NCBI GenBank assembly: GCA_900547505.1
Contig: URGY01000047.1
Location: forward strand, 1 to 10,703
Direction: 5' to 3'
DNA length: 10,703 nt
From: an uncultured Collinsella sp.
GTDB taxonomy: Bacteria; Actinomycetota; Coriobacteriia; Coriobacteriales; Coriobacteriaceae
Each line of letters starts with the position of its first letter. Within the stretch, counting starts at the first letter, position 1. Below are positions 5,539 to 10,703 of the stretch, in pieces. Position numbers and translations under genes: made by a program. A model generated the notes under the pieces. It did not search any database. It had not been told where the DNA came from and was given only the letters and a program-made list of their open reading frames with translations.

Positions 5539-8289
5539 ATGTCTGACAAGCGCCGCACCTTTGCCGTTATCGACGGCAACTCGCTCATGCATCGCGCCTT
5601 CCACGCCGTGCCGCCGACCATGAACGCGCCGGACGGTCGCCCCACCAACGCGATTTTTGGCTTTCTGAACATGTTTCTTAAGATGATCGACGCCTTTAAC
5701 CCCGACGGCGTTGTTGTGGCGTTTGATAAGGGCAAGCCGCGCGTGCGCATGGAGATGCTGCCGCAGTATAAGGCGCAACGCCCGCCCATGGACCCCGATC
5801 TGCATGTGCAGTTCCCTATGATTAAGGAGCTGCTCATCGCGCTCAACGTGCCGATTCTGCAGTCCGAGGGCTGGGAAGGCGACGATATCCTGGGTACTAT
5901 GGCGCGCCTGGGTGAAGAGGCCGGCTGTGACATGCTGCTGGTGACCGGTGATCGCGACATGTATCAGCTTGTTACCGAGCACGTCAACGTGGTCTCGACC
6001 CGTAAGGGCCTGTCCGACGTTGCGATTATGACGCCCGAGAGCGTGGATGACCTGTATCACGGCATTACGCCGGCGCTCGTGCCCGACTTTTATGGTCTGA
6101 AGGGCGACACGTCCGACAACATCCCCGGCGTGCCGGGCATCGGTCCCAAAAAGGCGAGTGCGCTTATTGCGCAGTACGGTAGCCTGGACGAGGTCATCGC
6201 ACATGCCGACGAGGTCAAGGGCAAGATGGGCGAGAACCTGCGTGCACACATCGACGATGCGCTGCTGAGCCGCAAGGTCGCAACCATTCGCACCGATGCG
6301 CCCGTCGAGCTCGATTTTGAGGCGACGTCATTCCCGGCGTTTTCTGTCGACGAAGTGTCCGCGGCGTTGGGCACGCTTGGTATCACCGCCATGCAGAACC
6401 GTTTCTTGGCGCTGATCGGCGGCGAGGGTGGCGCTGCTGCCGCTGCTAGAACGTTTGAGATGCCCACGATTGAGCGCACCGCTGCCGGCGATGCCGAGGC
6501 GCTTGCTGACGTGGCGTCTGAGGTTTCGCGTGCGATCGAGGCGGGCGAGTGGGTCGCCGCCGTGGTGGACGACGACAAGGAAGAGGGCGCGCTCTTTGGA
6601 CTGACGCGCACGCTGTGGTTGGCGACGTCCAAGGGCCTGTTCGCGCTCGAGGAGGGCGACAGCCGTGCGGTGGCTGAGGTTGAGGGCTTCAACTTCGCCC
6701 ACGGCGTGATTGCCGGCGTGCTCGCGCGCCTGTTTATGGAGGGCCGCGTGGCAAGCCCGGATATGAAGGCACTGTTGCACGAGCTTTCGCCTATCGATTC
6801 CTCTGAGCCCGAGCTCATGGACCCGCTGTCTGCCGATTCCACGCGCATCTTCGATACCGTGGTTGCCGCCTACCTGCTGGATTCCGACCGCTCCGAGTTC
6901 GACGAGGCGTATCTGGCCGATACGTATCTGCAGATGTCGCTGCCTGCGGCGCGCGGTGCAGAGGGTGCCGGCGAGGACGCTCCCGCGCCTGCCTCCCGTA
7001 CTGCGGCTCTGACGCTGGCGCTCGTGGCGCCGTTGCGCGAGTGCATGGCCCGTGAGAATGCCGCCAACGTGTTCGATGGCATCGAGATGCCGCTCGTTCC
7101 GGTACTTGCCAAGATGGAGCGCGCGGGCATGCTCGTGGACCCCGATCGCCTGCACAGTCTGTCCGAGGGTCTGGCGACCCAGATTGCCGAGGTCGAGCGC
7201 AGTATTCGCGACCTGGCGGGTGACGAGACCTTTAACATTGGCAGTCCCATGCAGCTGTCGCATGTGCTCTTTGATGTGATGGGGCTTCCGACCAAAGGCC
7301 TCAAGAAGACTAAGCGCGGCTATTATTCGACCAACGCCAAGGTGTTGAGCGATCTTGCCCGCGACCACGAGATCGTGCGTCTGATTTTGGACTGGCGTGA
7401 GAAGTCCAAGATTAAGTCGACCTATCTGGACACGCTAGGTCCGCTGCGCCGCGGTGACGGTCGCGTACACACTACGTACAACCAGACCATCACTGCGACG
7501 GGGCGTCTGTCTTCGAGCGACCCCAATCTGCAGAACATCCCGACGCGCTCGGAGCTGGGCCGCACCGTCAAGACGGCGTTCTCGGCAGGCGAGGGCAGCG
7601 TCTTTTTGGCGGTGGACTACTCGCAGATCGAGCTGCGTCTGCTGGCGCATCTTTCGGGTGACGAGCACTTGGTGCGCGCCTTTAACGAGGGTGAGGACTT
7701 CCATGCTGAGACGGCCGCGCGCGTATTTGGCGTGCCGGTGTCCGAGGTGACACCCGATCTGCGCAGTCGCGCCAAGGCCGTGAACTTTGGGATCGTGTAC
7801 GGCCAGCAGGCCTACGGTCTGTCGCAGTCGCTGCATATCTCGATGGCCGAGGCGCGCGATATGATCGATCGCTACTACGAGGCCTATCCAGGCGTGCGTA
7901 CGTTCCTCGACAACGTGGTGGCGCGTGCCAAGCAGACGGGCTACGCCGAGACCATGTACGGTCGCCGGCGTCATATTCCGGAGCTCAAGGCCAAAAACCC
8001 ACAGCTCCGCGGCTTTGGCGAGCGCACGGCCATGAACCACCCCATGCAGGGAACCGCAGCAGACATCATCAAGATCGCTATGGCCCGCGTAAGCCGCCGC
8101 CTGGAAGAAGAGGGCTTTGCCGCCCACATGATTCTGCAGGTACACGACGAACTGGACTTTGAGTGCCCCGTCGACGAAGTCGAGCGCCTAACCGCCATGG
8201 TCCGCGACGTCATGGAGCACGTAGTAGACCTCCGCGTACCGTTGATCGCCGAAGCCAGCACCGGCATAACCTGGGCCGATGCCAAATAG
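5539..8289 (+). CDS. polA: DNA polymerase I
   Basis: 916 residues, normal for full-length Pol I, which removes RNA primers and fills gaps in replication and repair. The N-terminal 5'-3' exonuclease domain (about 1-295) has IDGNSLMHRAFH (11-22), AFDKGKPRVRMEMLPQYKA (61-79), GWEGDDILGTM (111-121), VTGDRDM (135-141) and GLKGDTSDNIPGVPGIGPKKA (from 186), with its acidic metal ligands and helix-hairpin-helix. Residues about 300-480 hold a degenerate 3'-5' exonuclease domain: the DxE-type metal motifs are not recognisable, although FDTVVAAYLL (438-447) keeps the fold signature. The polymerase domain has motif A VDYSQIELR (Asp693), motif B RSRAKAVNFGIVYG (Lys746, Phe750, Tyr754) and motif C QVHDELD (Asp870, Glu871). 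Phe at 750 corresponds to E. coli Phe762, which disfavours dideoxynucleotides. AGCGAGGT lies seven bases before the start. It is divergent from apeA and convergent with the HAD gene. Codon choice changes in the last 80 or so codons. Confidence 0.98.
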   Translation: MSDKRRTFAVIDGNSLMHRAFHAVPPTMNAPDGRPTNAIFGFLNMFLKMIDAFNPDGVVVAFDKGKPRVRMEMLPQYKAQRPPMDPDLHVQFPMIKELLIALNVPILQSEGWEGDDILGTMARLGEEAGCDMLLVTGDRDMYQLVTEHVNVVSTRKGLSDVAIMTPESVDDLYHGITPALVPDFYGLKGDTSDNIPGVPGIGPKKASALIAQYGSLDEVIAHADEVKGKMGENLRAHIDDALLSRKVATIRTDAPVELDFEATSFPAFSVDEVSAALGTLGITAMQNRFLALIGGEGGAAAAARTFEMPTIERTAAGDAEALADVASEVSRAIEAGEWVAAVVDDDKEEGALFGLTRTLWLATSKGLFALEEGDSRAVAEVEGFNFAHGVIAGVLARLFMEGRVASPDMKALLHELSPIDSSEPELMDPLSADSTRIFDTVVAAYLLDSDRSEFDEAYLADTYLQMSLPAARGAEGAGEDAPAPASRTAALTLALVAPLRECMARENAANVFDGIEMPLVPVLAKMERAGMLVDPDRLHSLSEGLATQIAEVERSIRDLAGDETFNIGSPMQLSHVLFDVMGLPTKGLKKTKRGYYSTNAKVLSDLARDHEIVRLILDWREKSKIKSTYLDTLGPLRRGDGRVHTTYNQTITATGRLSSSDPNLQNIPTRSELGRTVKTAFSAGEGSVFLAVDYSQIELRLLAHLSGDEHLVRAFNEGEDFHAETAARVFGVPVSEVTPDLRSRAKAVNFGIVYGQQAYGLSQSLHISMAEARDMIDRYYEAYPGVRTFLDNVVARAKQTGYAETMYGRRRHIPELKAKNPQLRGFGERTAMNHPMQGTAADIIKIAMARVSRRLEEEGFAAHMILQVHDELDFECPVDEVERLTAMVRDVMEHVVDLRVPLIAEASTGITWADAK

Positions 8290-8322
8290 GGAAGTGCCCA
8301 CAACCCTAAAGTAACCAAACCA

Positions 8323-8356
8323 GAAGGGGGCTCCTTGCCAACAAGGAGCCCCCTTC
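8323..8356 (+). terminator. Stem-loop terminator after polA
   Basis: Perfect 15-base arms GAAGGGGGCTCCTTG (8323-8337) and CAAGGAGCCCCCTTC (8342-8356) with a CCAA loop, 33 bases after the polA stop. The stem is very stable. The sequence after it is ATTCCAAAAAATC rather than a U-tract, so it is not a textbook intrinsic terminator. It may end transcripts with help from Rho or act as a 3'-end stabiliser between two convergent genes. Confidence 0.7.
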
Positions 8357-8422
8357 ATTCCAAAAAATCAGCCAAGTATCTAGGCGCCAAGACGCCACCC
8401 AGACGGCGAGCAAGTCACCCAA

Positions 8423-8468
8423 GGACCTGGCCGGGCGAGGCGGGTAAGTTTTTCGCTCGGTCAGGTCC
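8423..8468 (+). repeat. Second imperfect hairpin between polA and the HAD gene
   Basis: Arms GGACCTGGCCGGGCGA (8423-8438) and TCGCTCGGTCAGGTCC (8453-8468) are complementary at 14 of 16 positions. The two exceptions become G-U pairs in plus-strand RNA but A-C mismatches in minus-strand RNA, so all 16 can pair only in the polA direction. The 14-base loop contains GTTTT. It ends 11 bases before the HAD stop codon. It could be a back-up terminator for polA or a minus-strand terminator for the HAD gene. Confidence 0.5.
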
Positions 8469-8479
8469 GACGAGCCACG

Positions 8480-9307
8480 TTAACGAGCCGCCAGGATGGC
8501 GTCGATGAGCGTCAGTACGCCCCCGTCGTTGTTGCTCGGAATGCGCCACTTGGCGTGCGCGTTCATGTGCTCCTCGGCATTGTCTACGATAAAGCTGTGA
8601 CCGACGCGCTCCAGCATGGGGATGTCGTTGTACGTATCGCCCACGGCGGCGGCGTCGGCGATATCGATGCCCAGGTGTTCGCACAGGTGCGCGACGCCGG
8701 CGCCCTTGTCGACGCCCAGGTTCATAAAGTCGATCCACTCGCGCCCGGCGTTGGTGACGTAGAGCTTGTCCGAGAACTCGGGACTATAGGTCTCGCGGAA
8801 TGCGGGCTCGGCATCATAGGCCGGGAAGAAGATTGAGATCTTGTTGGACTCGATATCAAGGCCCTCAAAGCTGTCGACGTAGTTGATTGTGTTGTAGTAG
8901 ACGCTGATCTCGTCGTGGTATTGATGGTCGCGGGCAAGCACGTAGAACTCGTCGAAGCAGCACAGGACGGGGACAGCGCGCGGATCCTCCGAGGCGCGGC
9001 TCAAGACCTGCTGGTACAGCTCCACGTCGATAATGCTCTTATAGATATAGCTGCCGCGATAGATCACGCACGCTCCGTTGTCGGGACAAAAGGCGAGGCG
9101 GTTCTTGATGCCCTCGAACATCTCCTCGAGCTTGGGGGCGGGACGTCCGCTGGCGGGGCAGAATATGATGCCGGCGTCGGCGAGCTTGTCCAGGCGCTCA
9201 TCAAGACCCTGGGGCAGCACACGCTCGTCGGTCAGCAGCGTCTTGTCCATATCGACGGCGAGAATCTTAATGTTGCCGATGTTGGCGTCCGATTCGTAAG
9301 TTTGCAT
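8480..9307 (-). CDS. HAD superfamily (Cof type, class IIB) phosphatase
   Basis: 275 residues, the usual size for Cof-type haloacid dehalogenase phosphatases. All four HAD motifs are visible: motif I VDMDKTLL with nucleophile Asp19 and general acid Asp21, motif II Ser53 in PASGRP, motif III Lys201 in GVDKGAG, and motif IV GDTYNDIPML with Asp224 and Asp228. The inserted cap between about 85 and 190 places it in the IIB group. Such enzymes hydrolyse small phosphate esters (sugar phosphates, PLP, FMN) in the cytosol; the substrate cannot be told from the sequence. The start has AAAGG about ten bases upstream and gives a protein with a short N-terminal tail before motif I. It converges on polA and is divergent from the argG unit. 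GTTATAAC at 9343-9350 offers a possible -10 (TATAAC) on this strand without a clear -35. Confidence 0.92.
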   Translation of the reverse strand: MQTYESDANIGNIKILAVDMDKTLLTDERVLPQGLDERLDKLADAGIIFCPASGRPAPKLEEMFEGIKNRLAFCPDNGACVIYRGSYIYKSIIDVELYQQVLSRASEDPRAVPVLCCFDEFYVLARDHQYHDEISVYYNTINYVDSFEGLDIESNKISIFFPAYDAEPAFRETYSPEFSDKLYVTNAGREWIDFMNLGVDKGAGVAHLCEHLGIDIADAAAVGDTYNDIPMLERVGHSFIVDNAEEHMNAHAKWRIPSNNDGGVLTLIDAILAAR

Positions 9308-9450
9308 AAAAATGCGCCTTTCGTTTCGAGATTGTTTCAGACGTTATAACCATCAACTAGTAGTCGAGCGTATTTTCGCAGGAATGGTGCGTATTTGCAC
9401 TGCAATTCACAAACTAATGAAAAAACTTTTCAGAAATTTGAATTTGTCGC
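9308..9450. other. Divergent intergenic segment between HAD and the argG leader transcript
   Basis: No coding sequence is supported here. It carries the HAD ribosome binding site, the symmetrical GTTATAAC (9343-9350), and two overlapping short symmetries, GTGC-6-GCAC (9387-9400) and TTGCACTGCAA (9395-9405). The base composition is distinctly A/T-richer than the genes, as expected for a promoter region. The symmetries could be an operator but do not match the ArgR box well. Confidence 0.4.
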
Positions 9451-9478
9451 TTGCGCAGCGGGCACTTTAGCGTAATAT
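9451..9478 (+). promoter_or_regulatory. Candidate promoter of the arginine leader-argG transcript
   Basis: TTGCGC (9451-9456) and TAATAT (9473-9478) are separated by 16 bp, a good match to a housekeeping-sigma promoter. The start would fall near 9485, about 97 bases before the leader ORF. It is the best plus-strand promoter in the 555-bp gap. Confidence 0.55.
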
Positions 9479-9485
9479 AGCGACC

Positions 9486-9542
9486 ATCGAAAACGGAGAC
9501 GGAAAAACAACCGCTTACCGAGGAAAAGGTACCGTTTACGAT
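9486..9542 (+). other. Hairpin at the predicted 5' end of the argG leader RNA
   Basis: ATCGAAAACGG (9486-9496) and CCGTTTACGAT (9532-9542) pair at 10 of 11 positions. An inner stem TACC/GGTA (9516-9519, 9528-9531) closes a purine-rich loop. The outer stem begins at almost the exact predicted transcription start, so it would cap the RNA. It may only protect the 5' end, or be part of a larger regulatory fold. Confidence 0.4.
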
Positions 9543-9581
9543 ATTAGAATTGCGCCCGGCGATAGGTGAAAGGAGAGGCAG

Positions 9582-9656
9582 ATGCAGTTCGTAAAGATCA
9601 TCACCACTGCAGACAATGCCATCCGACGCCAGCGCGCAATTTCCCGACGACGATAA
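9582..9656 (+). CDS. Arginine-rich leader peptide (24 aa) upstream of argG
   Basis: A short ORF begins at ATG 9582, six bases after a strong AAGGAG (9570-9575), and ends at TAA 9654-9656. It has 24 residues, of which the tail is IRRQRAISRRR. Arginine occupies positions 15, 16, 18, 22, 23 and 24; the codons are CGA, CGC, CGC, CGA, CGA, CGA. The next gene is argG, so the amino acid enriched in the peptide is the end product of the downstream pathway, as in classical trp, his and leu leader peptides. CGA is not used for any of the eight arginines in the visible part of argG. The peptide itself probably has no function; the ribosome reading it would sense charged tRNA-Arg and set the fold of the following RNA. 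A chance ORF is unlikely given the ribosome binding site, the codon content and the position. Too short for normal gene callers. Confidence 0.78.
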   Translation: MQFVKIITTADNAIRRQRAISRRR

Positions 9657-9697
9657 CAATCGTCTCTGTCCGCATGGGGCGCAATGCCTCAACAGAG
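9649..9697 (+). promoter_or_regulatory. Overlapping leader hairpins: candidate pause stem and antiterminator
   Basis: GACGAT (9649-9654) and ATCGTC (9659-9664) form a perfect 6-bp stem with an AACA loop, covering the last arginine codons and the stop codon. CTCTGT (9664-9669) and ACAGAG (9692-9697) can form a second stem enclosing a GCAT/ATGC inner pair (9672-9675, 9684-9687). The second stem traps or overlaps the left arm of the terminator at 9688-9693. A ribosome halted at 9645-9653 would open the first stem and leave CTCTGT free; one finishing at the stop codon would cover it. Pairings are seen; the switching order is inferred. Confidence 0.45.
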
Positions 9698-9720
9698 TCA
9701 TTTTGAGGTCGTTGGGTTTT
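9688..9720 (+). terminator. Candidate attenuator terminator before argG
   Basis: CTCAAC (9688-9693) can pair with GTTGGG (9711-9716, one G-U pair), directly followed by TTTT (9717-9720). An alternative stem uses CCTCAA (9687-9692) with TTGAGG (9703-9708). Either hairpin lies just downstream of the leader ORF and uses bases also needed by the antiterminator stem. The stem is short, so the terminator would be moderate in strength. Confidence 0.45.
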
Positions 9721-9862
9721 AAGCACGACATAGCCGCATGTTTCTAGGGCATGCCTGTGATGCATTCTGCTGAATAACCTGATATTGCACGGTTTTTGAC
9801 CTCAAGGTGACTTGCAACTGACCGATGTTCTAACTAGCTACCAAGGGCGAAAGGAAACAGCC
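9721..9862 (+). other. Untranslated remainder of the argG leader
   Basis: About 140 bases with no supported ORF. GACCTCAA (9798-9805) is exactly complementary to TTGAGGTC (9703-9710) in the terminator region and could compete with it. Short symmetries GCATG...CATGC (about 9736-9753) are also present. The argG ribosome binding site GAAAGGA (9849-9855) lies seven bases before the start codon. No second promoter is convincing. Confidence 0.4.
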
Positions 9863-10661
9863 ATGAGCAAGGAAAAAGTCGTTCTCGCATATTCCGGTGG
9901 TCTTGATACATCCGTATGTGTCAAGTGGCTCCAGGACGAGAAGAATCTCGATGTCGTTTGTGTCTGCGGCAACGTGGGCCAGGAAGAGACCGGACTGGAT
10001 GCCAAGAAGCAGAAGGCGCTCGACCTGGGCGTTCTCGATTGCCAGGTGCTCGACCTGCGCGACGAGTTCTCTGATGAGTTCCTGACTAAGGCCATCGCCG
10101 CAAACTCCATGTACGAGAACAAGTATCCGCTGCTCTCCGCCCTGTCTCGCCCGCTGCTTGCCAAGAAGCTTGTTGAGGTCGCCCACGAGTTTGGCGCGAC
10201 CTACGTCGCCCACGGCTGCACCGGCAAGGGTAACGACCAGGTCCGTTTTGAGGCCGCCGTCAAGGCCCTCGACCCCGAGCTCAAGGTTATCGCCCCGGTT
10301 CGCGAGTGGGACCTGAAGTGCCGTCCCGACGAGGTCGCCTATGCCCACGCCCACAACGTGCCGGTTCCCGAGGGTGCCAACGACAACCCCTACTCCATCG
10401 ACGACAACCTGTGGGGTCGTGCCATTGAGTGCGGTCACCTGGAGGATCCCTGGAACGAGCCACTCGACGACGCTTGGGTTATGACCAAGAACCCCGAGGA
10501 CACGCCGGACACCCCGACCTACACCGAGATTGAGTTTGAGGCCGGCAAGCCCGTCGCCGTCGACGGCAAGAAGATGAAACTCTCCGAGATCGTCATCGCC
10601 CTCAACAAAATCTCCGGCGACAATGGCTTTGGCCGTCTCGATCTGGTCGAGGATCGCCTGG
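9863..10661 (+). CDS. argG: Argininosuccinate synthase, 3' end missing (contig end)
   Basis: The first 266 codons of argininosuccinate synthase, of about 400 normally. The cytosolic enzyme joins citrulline and aspartate using ATP, the penultimate step of arginine synthesis. The PP-loop AYSGGLDTS (9-17) binds ATP. YENKYPLLSALSRP (84-97) and GCTGKGNDQVRFE (118-130) are the family signatures for citrulline and aspartate binding. PYSIDDNLWGR (176-186) matches the next conserved block. The start is fixed by GAAAGGA seven bases upstream and the exact family N-terminus. The genomic sequence ends after ...VEDRL plus one base. The reading frame continues into adapter sequence, giving a false tail VSYTHLRAHET that must not be annotated. 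Expression is probably governed by the arginine-rich leader peptide about 200 bases upstream. argH and other arg genes may follow but are not visible. Confidence 0.97.
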
Positions 10662-10703
10662 CTGTCTCTTATACACATCTCCGAGCCCACGAGACTACGC
10701 TGC
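10662..10703 (+). other. Nextera sequencing adapter and index (artefact)
   Basis: Positions 10662-10680 are CTGTCTCTTATACACATCT, the Tn5 mosaic end used in Nextera libraries. They are followed by CCGAGCCCACGAGAC (10681-10695), the rest of the read-2 adapter, and then TACGCTGC (10696-10703), eight bases in the index position. From memory this octamer is the Nextera XT index N721. This is read-through into library adapter left in the assembly, not a mobile element. In translation it gives SYTHLRAHET on the plus strand and MCIRDS on the minus strand, both well-known database contaminants. Confidence 0.98.

Noticed and set aside
9387..9405. Overlapping symmetries GTGC-6-GCAC and TTGCACTGCAA as an ArgR operator
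   Set aside because: Half-site sequence and spacing do not fit the TGAAT-4-ATTCA type ARG box, and the site lies about 45 bp upstream of the -35 box. Kept only as a mention in the intergenic entry.
9738..9773. A second short ORF (11 codons) in the argG leader
   Set aside because: No ribosome binding site precedes its ATG and its codons show no bias.
1..10661. CRISPR array, tRNA or rRNA genes, insertion sequences, phage or defence genes
   Set aside because: No regularly spaced repeats, cloverleaf-like segments, ribosomal RNA sequence, transposase or phage-type proteins were seen on either strand.
10662..10680. Tn5-type mosaic end suggesting a transposon insertion in argG
   Set aside because: It is followed by the rest of the library adapter and an index octamer and then the sequence ends, so it is a sequencing artefact.
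9830..10690. A 286-codon minus-strand frame starting MGSEMCIRDS
   Set aside because: Its start lies in adapter sequence and the remainder is antisense to argG.

Overview
The window looks like the end of a draft contig from a high-GC Gram-positive gut bacterium. Strong AAGGAG-type ribosome binding sites, G/C-rich third codon positions and the gene content suggest a coriobacterium of the Collinsella type. That placement is inferred from overall resemblance, not proven. Seven well-supported protein families are present, plus one unrecognised membrane protein and one probable leader peptide. Positions 10662-10703 are not genomic: they are Nextera sequencing adapter plus an index, fused to a truncated argG.

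Layout. Positions 5-2450 (minus strand) hold a thiamine pyrimidine branch: a TPP riboswitch, thiC and thiD. ThiC makes HMP-P and ThiD phosphorylates it to HMP-PP. Divergent from thiC is a 171-residue single-pass membrane protein (2523-3038). It converges on yaaA (minus), which lies behind apeA, an M18 zinc aminopeptidase (minus). A long terminator-like palindrome separates apeA and yaaA. Divergent from apeA is polA (5539-8289, plus), encoding DNA polymerase I without a recognisable proofreading site. Two hairpins lie between polA and a convergent HAD/Cof-type phosphatase (8480-9307, minus).

The 555 bp between the phosphatase and argG is the most interesting part. It contains a good promoter (9451-9478), a hairpin at the predicted 5' end of the transcript, and a 24-codon ORF (9582-9656) with a strong ribosome binding site. 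Six of its residues are arginine, and it ends in three consecutive CGA codons just before the stop. Behind it lie overlapping hairpins that could act as antiterminator and terminator, and then argG, an arginine-biosynthesis gene. This has the architecture of a ribosome-mediated arginine attenuator. The leader and its codons are seen directly; the switching mechanism is inference.

The genes form small independent units rather than one operon. The window carries two apparent end-product controls at RNA level: TPP acting on thiC, and arginine probably acting on argG. I saw no tRNA, rRNA, CRISPR array, insertion sequence or phage gene.
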